Below, piece by piece: positions 45,827-54,116 of a DNA stretch of 64,000 bases. The position numbers were made by a program, and so were the translations under genes. Position 1 is the first letter of the stretch. The number at the start of each line of letters is the position of its first letter. Origin of the DNA: an uncultured Alistipes sp. (lineage in GTDB: Bacteria; Bacteroidota; Bacteroidia; Bacteroidales; Rikenellaceae); NCBI GenBank assembly GCA_944321175.1, contig CALUKI010000022.1:1-64000 (forward strand), given 5' to 3'. Below the pieces are notes generated by a model. That model was not told the DNA's origin. It saw nothing but the letters and a program-made list of their open reading frames with translations, and did no database searches.

Positions 45827-45867
45827 AGGGAGGAAAGGCCTTCTGCGGTGCCAATCCGGCAATACTT

Positions 45868-46806
45868 TTATTTTCCTTCGCTTTGCGGCCCCGACGATCG
45901 GTTGCCGCAGGATGTATCATGTTCGTTCCGGCGTTCAGCCATCCATACGCCGGTAAGGATCAAACAGGCACCGACGGCGGCAACGGCGGTAATCCGCTCG
46001 CCGAGTACGGCCGCTGCCGCGAGCAATGTCACCAAGGGGTTGAAATAGATGTAATTGGTCGCACGCATCGTACCGAGATGTTGCAACACGGCGGTCCATG
46101 CGAGATAACACCCCATCGACGCCGCGACTCCCAGAAAGAGCAGATTCCCCCATACGACCGGCTGCGCCCACACCTCCGAAGGCGGCAACGGCGAGAACGG
46201 CAGCAACGGGGCGGCGGTAAGCATTCCGTAGAAAAAGAGTTTCCGCATGAGAAAGGTTCCGCCGTAGCGGCGGCTCATACGGGGCAGGAGCAGGCTGTAG
46301 GCCGCCCACATGAGTGCCGCCGTCAGGGCCAGCAGATCGCCGGCAGGATGCAGTTGCAGTACGAAACGGCCGTTTCCGACGACACATGCCACACCGGTCA
46401 GCGCAACGCACGATCCTCCGACCTGTCTGCGCTGCAAGGGGCCGCTCATCCGGAACAGACGCAGCAACAGCAGCGTCATTACGGGGGCCGTCGTCACGAG
46501 GAGCGACACATTCGAGGCCGGAGCCATTGCCACCGCCTGATTCTCCGTCAGAAAGTAGATCGATCCGCCGCTCAGGCCGAGCCCCGCGCACAACAGTTCG
46601 TCACGCCATGACGCGGCAAAAAGTTTTTCGGGGGCAAAGAACCACAGACAGAGGTAGGCGATCAGAAAACGCACCAGGAAGATGGCAAGGGGGTCGAGTC
46701 CGTGATTGAGCAGCACCTTTGTCGATACGAAGGTCGTACCCCATACGCCTACGCAGGCCAATGCAATCGCATGCCAACACCAATTGCCGCCGTTTTCACC
46801 CTTCAT
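45868..46806 (-). CDS. EamA/DMT-family transporter (312 aa)
   Basis: Ten-helix drug/metabolite transporter of the inner membrane. Two EamA repeats are visible: residues about 10-145 (ALACVGVWGTTFVSTKVLLNHG, then VSLLVTTAPVMTLLLL) and about 150-295 (GDLLALTAALMWAAYSLLLPRMS, then LGTMRATNYIYFNPLVTLLAAAAVLGERI). The C-terminus is short and charged. Substrate unknown; family members export amino acids, nucleosides or similar metabolites. It converges on the regulator gene. Confidence 0.92.
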   Translation of the reverse strand: MKGENGGNWCWHAIALACVGVWGTTFVSTKVLLNHGLDPLAIFLVRFLIAYLCLWFFAPEKLFAASWRDELLCAGLGLSGGSIYFLTENQAVAMAPASNVSLLVTTAPVMTLLLLRLFRMSGPLQRRQVGGSCVALTGVACVVGNGRFVLQLHPAGDLLALTAALMWAAYSLLLPRMSRRYGGTFLMRKLFFYGMLTAAPLLPFSPLPPSEVWAQPVVWGNLLFLGVAASMGCYLAWTAVLQHLGTMRATNYIYFNPLVTLLAAAAVLGERITAVAAVGACLILTGVWMAERRNEHDTSCGNRSSGPQSEGK

Positions 46807-46910
46807 CGACCTGTTTCCCCTCCTTTTTCACCTTTTGGAACTTTGCACGGATGACGGTTCCGGCCGAGGGGCGGAAGCGCCTGCAAATGCCGGTCGGCAC
46901 CGTGCGACGA

Positions 46911-46918
46911 CAAAGATA
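46911..46918 (-). promoter_or_regulatory. Putative -7 box of EamA transporter gene
   Basis: The minus strand reads TATCTTTG, preceded by TTCG as in the first plus-strand copy nearby. The leader to the ATG at 46806 would be about 100 nt. No -33 box at the normal distance. Confidence 0.5.
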
Positions 46919-47101
46919 CGAAGAAACGGCCAAAAACGGATGCTGCAGGGTCGTCGAACCGGAGTCCGATGCCGGAACGGCCCGCCTCATACAGGGGAAT
47001 TTTCCGCAAGCGCACGATTCTCCTCCATGATTCGGGGCCTGCGGCAACGATCCGGGCGAGGGGGGGGCGCCGGATTGCGTATCGCAGACCTGGCCCTGGA
47101 G

Positions 47102-47162
47102 ACTCCGTTCCAGCAGAAGCGGGCCAACGGTTCTCTCCGCAAGCGATTTTTTCGTATCTTTG
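47102..47162 (+). repeat. Promoter-containing repeat, copy 1
   Basis: Starts ACTCCGTTCCAGCAGAAGC and ends with a -7 box TATCTTTG at 47155-47162. It is similar in order and spacing to copy 2 (47177-47236). Confidence 0.55.
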
Positions 47163-47176
47163 GCTGTGCCTTAGAT

Positions 47177-47236
47177 ACTCCGTCCCGGCAGAATCAAACT
47201 GTCGTTTGCTTCTGCGCTCGACTTTGCGTATCTTTG
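47177..47236 (+). repeat. Promoter-containing repeat, copy 2, main antiporter promoter
   Basis: Starts ACTCCGTCCCGGCAGAATC. It contains TTTG at 47205-47208, a 20-nt spacer and TATCTTTG at 47229-47236, a consensus promoter ending 14 bp before the antiporter ATG. Confidence 0.65.
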
Positions 47237-47250
47237 TAGAAAATCCGATC

Positions 47251-49536
47251 ATGTCCGAAATCGCACCCCTCATCTCAGATCTGGCCATCATCCTGATTGC
47301 CGCAGCCTGCTCGACCCTTGTTTTCAAGTGGTTGCGGCAGCCTGTCATTCTGGGATATATCGTTGCCGGTATTCTGGCGGGACCTTCGATTACCTTTATC
47401 CCCACGATCTCCGATCCGTCGAGCATCCGCGTATGGGCCGACATCGGCGTTATTTTCCTGCTCTTTGCGATGGGCCTCGAATTCTCGTTCCGCAAACTGC
47501 TGGGTGTAGGCGGCACGGCCATTACGGCCGCCATTACGATCGTTGCCGGAATGATGTTCGTCGGCTACGGAGCCGGAACCCTGATGGGATTTTCGCACAT
47601 GAGCTGCATCTTTTTGGGCGGCATGCTCTCGATGTCATCGACAGCCATCGTCTTCAAGGCCTTCGACGACATGGGACTGCGCGGTCAACGGTTTACGGGT
47701 GTCGTACTGGGAATACTTGTCGTCGAGGATCTGGTCGGCGTCGTCCTGCTGGTTCTGCTTTCGACGCTGGCCGTGAGCCAGCAGTTCGAAGGCGCCGAGA
47801 TGCTGGGCAGCATCCTCAAACTCGGCATGTTCCTCATCTTCTGGTCGATATTGGGAATCTACCTGATCCCCACCCTGCTCAAACGGCTGCAACGCCTGCT
47901 CAACGACGAAATGCTGCTCATCGTGACGCTCGGACTCTGTCTGGGCATGGTGATGATTGCCGTCAAAGCCGGTTTTTCGTCGGCATTGGGAGCCTTCGTC
48001 ATGGGCTCGCTGCTGGCCGAAACGGTCGCCGCCGAACGGATCGTCAAACTGGTCGAACCGGTCAAGAACCTCTTCGGAGCGATCTTCTTCGTCTCGGTGG
48101 GGATGATGATCGAACCGGCCATGCTGGCAAAATATTTCGGGCCCATCATTCTGCTGACCCTTGTCGTACTGATCGGGCAGGCCACTTTCGGAACCCTCGG
48201 CGTATTGATCTCCGGTCAACCGCTGCGGCTGGCCGTACGCTCCGGATTTTCACTTACGCAGGTCGGGGAATTCGCCTTTATCATTGCCACACTCGGCACT
48301 ACGCTGCATGTCACCGGCGACTACCTCTACCCTGTCATCGTAGCCGTTTCGGTCATCACGACGTTCCTGACCCCCTACATGATCCGCGCGGCCGATCCCT
48401 TCTGCAACCTGCTCGAACGGCATCTTCCCGCCCGCTGGCAGCAGGCGCTGGCGCACTATGCCTCCGGTGCCGGAACCGAAAGCCGGCACAACACCTGGTT
48501 CCGGCTGTTGCGCCGGATGCTGATTCCCGTAGCCGTCTATGTGGTCTTCTGCATCTTTTCCGAAGCGATCTTTTTCCGCTATGCCGCCCCCTGGATTCGC
48601 GGACACATTCCGGGATGGGCGGGGGCTGCGGTCAATCTGGCCGTCATCCTCGGCATACTGGCCCCCGTCCTGTTGCTGATATGGCGGCACGGCAACCGTT
48701 CAACGGAATTCCGCCAGTTGTGGAACGACAGCAAATTCAACCGCGGCCCGCTCGTATCGCTCATCCTGCTCAAGGGCCTGCTCTGCATCGGCATTCTGAT
48801 GTCGGTCGTAGCGACGCTGTTCAACGTGGCATCGGGCATGGGATTCGTATTGTCGCTGCTGCTCTTCGCCGGCATCGCCTTCTCCAAACGGCTGCACAAA
48901 CGCTCGTCCGAGATGGCCGAACGGTTCCGCGAGAATTTCGAGGGCAACAATACGGAAGAGCTGAGCCGACAACCGCTCGGTGAGGAACAACTGCCCTTCG
49001 GAGATCTGCACATGGCCGAGTTCACGGTTTCGACCGAATCGGCCGTTGCCGGCCGGACGCTCCACGACATCGATTTCCGACGCCGTTACGGCGTTTCCAT
49101 CGTTGCCATCCGTCGAGGCAACAGGCTGTTGCAGCTTCCGGGCGGCGGTACGCAGCTCTTCCCTTATGACAAACTGACGGTCGTGGGCACCGATGAAGAG
49201 TTCCGGAATTTCCGCCGCATCCTGGAACAGCAGCGCTCCGAACGCCGGAAGAGCAGCAGGGAAGCCCGGCCGTCCACGCTGCGAATCGTCTCCTACACGT
49301 TGCCGGCGGATTCGGCCCTCGACGGGCTCACGCTCCGCGATGCGGAGGTGCGCGAACACGCCTCGGCGCTGGTATTGGGCATCGAACGGGCGGAAGGAGC
49401 CGTCATGAATCCTCCGGCAACGGAGAGCTTCCATGCCGGCGACACCGTATGGGCGGTAGGCGATCCGCACCGCATGCAGGCCTTCTTCGAACGGACGAAA
49501 GGGGCGGAAACAGCCCCATCGGTTCGGACGGAGTAA
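47251..49536 (+). CDS. CPA2-type cation:proton antiporter with two TrkA-C domains (761 aa)
   Basis: Monovalent cation:H+ antiporter (KefB/RosB-like). About 12-13 membrane segments fill residues 5-400 (LGYIVAGILAGPSITFIP; FLLFAMGLEFSFRKLLGVGG; FKAGFSSALGAFVMGSLLAE-like VKAGFSSALGAFVMGSLLAE), followed by further helices to about 560 and two C-terminal TrkA-C domains (about 590-665 and 675-755). No NAD-binding TrkA-N domain is seen between them. The ATG at 47251 lies directly after a consensus promoter; the longer upstream frame is noncoding. Likely role: K+ or Na+ and pH balance. Confidence 0.9.
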   Translation: MSEIAPLISDLAIILIAAACSTLVFKWLRQPVILGYIVAGILAGPSITFIPTISDPSSIRVWADIGVIFLLFAMGLEFSFRKLLGVGGTAITAAITIVAGMMFVGYGAGTLMGFSHMSCIFLGGMLSMSSTAIVFKAFDDMGLRGQRFTGVVLGILVVEDLVGVVLLVLLSTLAVSQQFEGAEMLGSILKLGMFLIFWSILGIYLIPTLLKRLQRLLNDEMLLIVTLGLCLGMVMIAVKAGFSSALGAFVMGSLLAETVAAERIVKLVEPVKNLFGAIFFVSVGMMIEPAMLAKYFGPIILLTLVVLIGQATFGTLGVLISGQPLRLAVRSGFSLTQVGEFAFIIATLGTTLHVTGDYLYPVIVAVSVITTFLTPYMIRAADPFCNLLERHLPARWQQALAHYASGAGTESRHNTWFRLLRRMLIPVAVYVVFCIFSEAIFFRYAAPWIRGHIPGWAGAAVNLAVILGILAPVLLLIWRHGNRSTEFRQLWNDSKFNRGPLVSLILLKGLLCIGILMSVVATLFNVASGMGFVLSLLLFAGIAFSKRLHKRSSEMAERFRENFEGNNTEELSRQPLGEEQLPFGDLHMAEFTVSTESAVAGRTLHDIDFRRRYGVSIVAIRRGNRLLQLPGGGTQLFPYDKLTVVGTDEEFRNFRRILEQQRSERRKSSREARPSTLRIVSYTLPADSALDGLTLRDAEVREHASALVLGIERAEGAVMNPPATESFHAGDTVWAVGDPHRMQAFFERTKGAETAPSVRTE

Positions 49537-49742
49537 GAAGAGGGAGAGGGCCGCAACAATGGCGGATTCTTTCATCTTACCTATTTTACCTCGATTTTCC
49601 GCCCTACGGCAAAACCGCGCAAAGAAGAAAGCGCCCGGAGAATTGTTCCGGCGGGAGGCGTTCCATCCCAAAGGCACCTCACGGCCCCTGTGCCGTGGCG
49701 GCGTTGTCCATTACCGTGCGAAAGGCTCCGTCCCAACAAAAA

Positions 49743-49780
49743 GCGGAGATGCGTCAAGGGGGGGGGTGACGCATCTCCGC
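49743..49780 (-). terminator. Terminator with nine-G loop
   Basis: A perfect 14-bp stem GCGGAGATGCGTCA / TGACGCATCTCCGC with loop AGGGGGGGGG. On the minus strand it is followed by TTTTTGTTGG. It serves the lipoprotein gene ending at 49817. Confidence 0.8.
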
Positions 49781-49816
49781 AAAAGGCCGCTGATCCGACC
49801 AGAATTATTGTTTGTC

Positions 49817-50347
49817 TTATTCCTCCGTCTCTTTCTCGACCAGTTCGAAAAATCCGCTGATCTCCTGCTGATCGATCGCCTGACGCACATTGAAACGCTT
49901 CACCTGATCTTCATAACCCTTCTTGCTCACCTTGATTTCAATCTGCACATCGCGCGAGTTCTCGTATGTCAGCCCCAGAATATTGAATGATCGCGTCTCT
50001 TCGAACGGTGTTGTCATCAGATAGGTCTCGTTGGTATTCTTGACAACGGACGGGATACTCGACACCACACGCCAATAGATCCGCGCACCGCGAGGATCGG
50101 AATCGAAATACCAGCGGATCACGGTGCGTTCGAGAGCCGTCTGACCCGGTTTGTCCCGGCTGACCATGTTCGACGCCTCGCCCGATACGATTGTCGGGTC
50201 CTGACGATAAGTTATTGGAGGAGTATAGACCACAGTCGTATGTTGACGTTTGGGAGCTTTCCGGAGCGATTTAACCGGAGAACAGGAAACAATCGAAAAA
50301 CTGAGGCCCAATATCAGTAATACAAAGCCGATTTGTTGATGTCTCAT
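49817..50347 (-). CDS. Lipoprotein paralogue B (176 aa)
   Basis: Unrecognised family. A lipoprotein signal ends SFSIVSC (Cys22). Residues from about 70 to the end are almost identical to the C-terminal part of the neighbouring gene at 50369-51151 (three differences in about 100 residues from TALERT to the VEK near the end). It lacks the neighbour's PEGA-like N-terminal domain. The stretch RTVIRWYFDSDPRGARIYWRVV suggests a small beta-rich domain. It lies 21 bp downstream of the paralogue, in one operon. Function unknown; both are probably periplasmic-facing envelope proteins. Confidence 0.8.
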   Translation of the reverse strand: MRHQQIGFVLLILGLSFSIVSCSPVKSLRKAPKRQHTTVVYTPPITYRQDPTIVSGEASNMVSRDKPGQTALERTVIRWYFDSDPRGARIYWRVVSSIPSVVKNTNETYLMTTPFEETRSFNILGLTYENSRDVQIEIKVSKKGYEDQVKRFNVRQAIDQQEISGFFELVEKETEE

Positions 50348-50368
50348 ATTATCGGAAGTTTAGTCTTT

Positions 50369-51151
50369 TTATTCAACTTCGGGTTTTTCGACCATTTCAA
50401 AGAACGCGCTGATTTCTTGCTGGTCAATTGCTTGACGGACATTGAAGCGCTTTACCTGATCTTCATATCCCCTTTTGCTCACCTTGATCTCTATCTGCAC
50501 ATCGCGCGAATTCTCGTATGTCAGCCCCAGGATATTGAATGACCGGGTCTCTTCAAAGGGCGTCGTCATCAGGTAGGTCTCGTTGGTGTTCTTGACTACG
50601 GACGGGATGCTCGACACCACACGCCAATAGATGCGCGCGCCGCGCGGGTCGGAATCGAAATACCAACGGATTACGGTACGTTCGAGAGCCGTTTCACCGG
50701 GGTTGTCCCGACTGACGGTCTTCGAAGCTTCATGTACCACAATCGTCGGATCCTCGACATAATTTCTCAACGGCGTCCGTTGCATATTCAGCGTATAATA
50801 CTTGGATTCGGGTTTCGTCATTGCACCTGTAGCCGCATCCACCGCAAAGCCGGGGATACCGCCAAACAGGAGATTCCATAAGGTCGTACCATTGAATTTT
50901 TTATGAATGTTGATCGTTGACGGATCATACCCTTGAGCCTCGGCAACCACTTTTGTATCCTTGAAACCCCGTTTTACTTTCACGCGCGCCGGCAAAAGGA
51001 TGTTGGGATATTTCGCCCCGTCAATCGTCAGATCGACAGGCTGGGTAACCCGGTCGTCCGCAAGTACTACGCGTGCTTTGGATCCGTTGAAAATGGTTGC
51101 GCAGGAGGAGAGGATCGCAATGCACAGCCCAAGAACAAAGAGTTTCTTCAT
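50369..51151 (-). CDS. Lipoprotein paralogue A with PEGA-like domain (260 aa)
   Basis: Lipoprotein signal ends CIAILSSC (Cys17). Residues about 20-90 resemble a PEGA-type domain (CATIFNGSKARVVLADD, then GYDPSTINIHKKF) followed by a short hydrophobic loop (TTLWNLLFGGIPGFAVDAATGAM), a pattern common in Bacteroidetes stress-related lipoproteins. Residues about 135-260 are shared with paralogue B. No enzymatic motif is visible. It is first of the pair and likely arose with paralogue B by duplication. Confidence 0.8.
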   Translation of the reverse strand: MKKLFVLGLCIAILSSCATIFNGSKARVVLADDRVTQPVDLTIDGAKYPNILLPARVKVKRGFKDTKVVAEAQGYDPSTINIHKKFNGTTLWNLLFGGIPGFAVDAATGAMTKPESKYYTLNMQRTPLRNYVEDPTIVVHEASKTVSRDNPGETALERTVIRWYFDSDPRGARIYWRVVSSIPSVVKNTNETYLMTTPFEETRSFNILGLTYENSRDVQIEIKVSKRGYEDQVKRFNVRQAIDQQEISAFFEMVEKPEVE

Positions 51152-51232
51152 AATGTCTCATAAAATTAGTGCCCGTCCCAAGGCAATGAATTTAAAAAGA
51201 CATAAAAAACGTGGGACTAAATCCTTCTATTC

Positions 51233-51350
51233 GCTTGTCGAGGTTCTGGAATACCCAAGTAGCTAATAACAGAATAAAGCCCACGTGAAACACGTGAGCG
51301 TCAAACTTTATTCCAGCTACTTGATTGAAATTTTCCAGATTTCGACAAGC
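51233..51350. repeat. 118-bp nested inverted repeat, possible structured RNA
   Basis: Five stems nest in order: GCTTGTCGA (51233-51241) with TCGACAAGC (51342-51350); CTGGAA (51246) with TTCCAG (51333); CAAGTAGCT (51256) with AGCTACTTG (51315); GAATAAAG (51272) with CTTTATTC (51306); CACGTG (51282) with CACGTG (51291). The arms are interrupted by unequal bulges, so it is not a simple terminator. It could be a structured RNA, a MITE-like element or a recombination site. Confidence 0.6.
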
Positions 51351-51613
51351 AAGAGTAAAGATAACGCTTTTTATATGTTTATACCGATTTTTTATTCGGT
51401 ACATAGGTGAGTTGTGTTCGGTTATTTATTCATAGGCATACTGTAATTAGTTGTTTCACGCAAATATATAAAAACTATTGTGATTAAGAGGAATAAACGG
51501 ATATATTTTTTAAGATTCCCGCTCCCGTTCCACTTTTCGACCCACACAATCACCTGTGAATCAAAATAAAAAACCGAAATCGGAGAAGGAGATACGGGGG
51601 CGACAGAAAAAAA

Positions 51614-51645
51614 GCGGAGATGCGCCTTGCAGGACGCACCTCCGT
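51614..51645 (-). terminator. Terminator of the GGGtGRT operon
   Basis: An 11-bp stem GCGGAGATGCG / CGCACCTCCGT with one mismatch, followed on the minus strand by TTTTTTTCTG. Its core is the same as that of the terminator at 49743-49780. Confidence 0.78.
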
Positions 51646-51694
51646 ACAGATTCCGCAAACGGACGAACCCCCGCCGCAGATAAAATTCCGGATA

Positions 51695-52696
51695 TTACTT
51701 CATGGCCTGCTCGACAGCGACCGCTACGGCAACCGTAGCACCCACCATCGGGTTGTTGCCCATGCCGAGGAAGCCCATCATCTCGACGTGCGCAGGCACC
51801 GACGACGAACCGGCAAACTGCGCATCGGAGTGCATGCGGCCCATCGTATCGGTCATGCCGTAGGAAGCGGGACCGGCTGCCATGTTGTCCGGATGCAGCG
51901 TACGGCCCGTACCGCCGCCCGACGCCACCGAGAAGTACTTCTTGCCGGCCAACAGGCGCTCTTTCTTGTAGGTGCCGGCCACGGGGTGCTGGAAGCGGGT
52001 GGGGTTCGTCGAGTTGCCCGTAATCGAAACATCCACATCCTCCTTCCACATGACGGCCACACCCTCACGGACATCGTTCACGCCATAGCAGCGCACCTTG
52101 CCGCGCAGACCCGTCGAATAGGGAATCTCCTTGACGATCTTCAGTTCACCCGTATAGTAGTCGAACTCGGTCTGTACATAGGTAAATCCGTTGATGCGGG
52201 AGATGATCTGTGCGGCGTCCTTGCCCAGACCGTTGAGAATCACGCGCAGCGGATTCCTGCGCACGCGGTTCGCCATCTCGGCGATCTTGATGGCACCCTC
52301 GGCGGCAGCGAACGACTCATGGCCGGCCAAGAATGCAAAGCACTGCGTCTCTTCACGCAACAGACGTGCTGCGAGATTCCCGTGGCCGAGACCCACTTTG
52401 CGGTCATCGGCTACCGAGCCGGGGATACAGAAGGCCTGCAGGCCCTCACCGATTGCTTCGGCGGCATCGGCAGCGTTCGTGCAACCCTTCTTGATGGCGA
52501 TGGCCGCACCTACGACATAGGCCCACTTGGCGTTTTCGAAGCAGATGGGCTGCGTCTCCTCGCACATCTTGTAGGGATCGAGACCCTTTGCCGAGCAGAT
52601 AGCCTTGGCATCCTCTACGCCGTTGATTCCGTACTGAGCAAGCACAGCATTGATTTTATCGATTCTGCGCTCGTAGCTTTCAAACAAACTTGCCAT
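51695..52696 (-). CDS. GGGtGRT protein (333 aa)
   Basis: Recognised by the name-giving motif SGGGTGRTLHPDN (residues 259-271). It is always or nearly always found beside an iron-sulfur scaffold-like gene in anaerobes, as here. Conserved cysteines are present (C34, C44, C52, C72, C90, C119, C203). Two stretches, LGHGNLAARLLREETQCFAFLAGHESFAAAEGAIKIA and GNNPMVGATVAVAVAVEQAMK, are unusually regular. A cytoplasmic protein without signal peptide. Its biochemical role is not established; an Fe-S assembly link is inferred from context. Confidence 0.85.
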   Translation of the reverse strand: MASLFESYERRIDKINAVLAQYGINGVEDAKAICSAKGLDPYKMCEETQPICFENAKWAYVVGAAIAIKKGCTNAADAAEAIGEGLQAFCIPGSVADDRKVGLGHGNLAARLLREETQCFAFLAGHESFAAAEGAIKIAEMANRVRRNPLRVILNGLGKDAAQIISRINGFTYVQTEFDYYTGELKIVKEIPYSTGLRGKVRCYGVNDVREGVAVMWKEDVDVSITGNSTNPTRFQHPVAGTYKKERLLAGKKYFSVASGGGTGRTLHPDNMAAGPASYGMTDTMGRMHSDAQFAGSSSVPAHVEMMGFLGMGNNPMVGATVAVAVAVEQAMK

Positions 52697-52728
52697 ATCT
52701 CTAATTCTTTTTTTCGGTTAGACAACGG

Positions 52729-53421
52729 TTACTCCTGACGAGGATCGATGTATTTCTTGGCCTCGGCGAAACGGCCGTAGTGACCTTTTGCCTTTTCGAG
52801 GGCCTCTTTGGGATCAACACCCTTCTTCACGAAGTCCATGAACTTGCCCAGATGCACGAATTCGTAACCGATTACCTCATCGTTTTCATCGAGCGCCATG
52901 CGGGTGCAGTACCCTTCGGCCATCTCCAGATAACGGGTGCCTTTTGCCAGCGTGCCGAACATCGTGCCCACCTGGCTGCGCAAGCCTTTTCCGAGGTCTT
53001 CGAGCGATGCGCCGATGACCAGACCGCCCTCCGAGAAGGCCGACTGCGTTCGGCCATAGACGATCTGCTTGAACAACTCACGCATGGCCGTATTGATTGC
53101 ATCGCACACGAGGTCGGTATTGAGAGCTTCGAGGATCGTCTTGCCGGGCAGGATCTCCGAGGCCATTGCCGCCGAGTGCGTCATACCGGAGCAACCGATT
53201 GTCTCGACGAGCGCCTCCTGAATGACTCCCTCCTTGACATTGAGGGTCAGCTTGCAGGCACCCTGCTGAGGTGCGCACCAACCCACACCGTGCGTAAGAC
53301 CGGAGATATCCTTGATCTCCTTGGCTACAACCCACTTGCCCTCCTCAGGGATCGGTGCGGACTCGTGATTGGCACCCTTTTTCACGCAACACATCTGTTG
53401 CACTTCGTGTGAATAAATCAT
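52729..53421 (-). CDS. Iron-sulfur cluster assembly scaffold-like protein (230 aa)
   Basis: NifU/IscU-N-like protein. Candidate cluster-ligand cysteines are C49 and C56 (VGWCAPQQGACKL), C77 (IGCSGMTH) and C106 (LVCDAIN). An N-terminal Cys pair (C11, C12) and a C-terminal extension of about 90 residues distinguish it from classical IscU. It is 32 bp upstream of the GGGtGRT gene, presumably a two-gene operon from the promoter at 53472-53479. Likely role: building or repairing Fe-S clusters. Confidence 0.82.
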   Translation of the reverse strand: MIYSHEVQQMCCVKKGANHESAPIPEEGKWVVAKEIKDISGLTHGVGWCAPQQGACKLTLNVKEGVIQEALVETIGCSGMTHSAAMASEILPGKTILEALNTDLVCDAINTAMRELFKQIVYGRTQSAFSEGGLVIGASLEDLGKGLRSQVGTMFGTLAKGTRYLEMAEGYCTRMALDENDEVIGYEFVHLGKFMDFVKKGVDPKEALEKAKGHYGRFAEAKKYIDPRQE

Positions 53422-53471
53422 AACCGTTAAATTTTATTGAGTTTCGTTGAACGTGTAACTGAATTCCAGCG

Positions 53472-53479
53472 CAAAGGTA
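53472..53479 (-). promoter_or_regulatory. Promoter -7 box of scaffold/GGGtGRT operon
   Basis: The minus strand reads TACCTTTG, matching TAnnTTTG, with a TTG about 22 nt upstream. The leader is about 45 nt. Confidence 0.6.
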
Positions 53480-53555
53480 GCAAATTTGTTCGATACTCAC
53501 GCAATGATGCGACGATTTTCACTAATTTCGCACACGGAAACGAACAAGCGAAACC

Positions 53556-54059
53556 ATGACGATCCGACCGGCAAATACGACCGACATTGAAACGATTCTG
53601 ACCCTGATCGACGAGGGGCGCCGGCGTCTGCGGCGCGGCGGCGTGGATCAATGGCAGGACGGCTACCCTTCGCGCGAGACGGTCGGGCGGGACATCCGCC
53701 TCGGATACGGCCGGATCCTCTGCGAGGGGCATGTCGCCGCAGCCTATGCCGCCTTTGTTTTCGACGGCGAACCGGCCTATGAACGCATCGAGGAGGGCGG
53801 GTGGCTCTCGGATACTCCCTATGTTGCCGTACACCGGCTCGCGGTCGGCGATGCCTTTGTCCGCTGCGGCATGGCAACGAAGCTGTTGCGGGCCGCCGCA
53901 GCGGAGGCCCGCTCCCGCAATCTGGGTGCATTCCGCATCGACACCCATCCCGACAACCGTGCCATGCAGGCCCTGCTCGAAAAGGAAGGGTTCGGCTATC
54001 GGGGCAAAGTCCATTACGAAGCCCTGCGCTATGCCTATGAGAAACAGCTTGTCCCCTGA
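53556..54059 (+). CDS. GNAT-family N-acetyltransferase (167 aa)
   Basis: Acetyl-CoA-dependent transferase. N-terminal MTIRPANTTDIETILTLIDEGRRRL, core VHRLAVGDAFVRCGMATKLLRAA (acetyl-CoA loop, Q/RxxGxG/A-type variant with CGMA) and IDTHPDNRAMQALLEKEGFGYRG are typical. Cytoplasmic. The acceptor amine is unknown. It is divergent from the scaffold gene and about 57 bp upstream of the HAD phosphatase. Confidence 0.9.
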   Translation: MTIRPANTTDIETILTLIDEGRRRLRRGGVDQWQDGYPSRETVGRDIRLGYGRILCEGHVAAAYAAFVFDGEPAYERIEEGGWLSDTPYVAVHRLAVGDAFVRCGMATKLLRAAAAEARSRNLGAFRIDTHPDNRAMQALLEKEGFGYRGKVHYEALRYAYEKQLVP

Positions 54060-54116
54060 AGCCGACGTAACGCCGCCATTCGACCGATGAGAGGACAACC
54101 CCATGAAAAACCGACG

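Larger units (their letters stand above)
46807..47250. other. Divergent promoter region with duplicated promoter unit
   Basis: About 440 bp between the divergent EamA and antiporter genes. It holds a minus-strand -7 box (46911-46918), a run of eight Gs (47060-47067) and two tandem copies of a roughly 75-bp unit, each starting ACTCCGTyCCrGCAGAAkC and ending in TATCTTTG. No protein-coding signal was seen. Confidence 0.6.
51152..51694. other. AT-rich intergenic region with nested inverted repeat
   Basis: About 540 bp, more AT-rich than its surroundings. It contains a complex inverted repeat (51233-51350) and a terminator (51614-51645). A 70-codon minus-strand frame (51192-51404) lies across the inverted repeat and is not considered supported. 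Nothing was recognised in 51360-51600. Confidence 0.55.

Noticed and set aside
51192..51404. 70-codon minus-strand frame across the nested inverted repeat
   Set aside because: Its sequence is explained by the inverted repeat; no start context. Kept as a possibility only if homologues are found.
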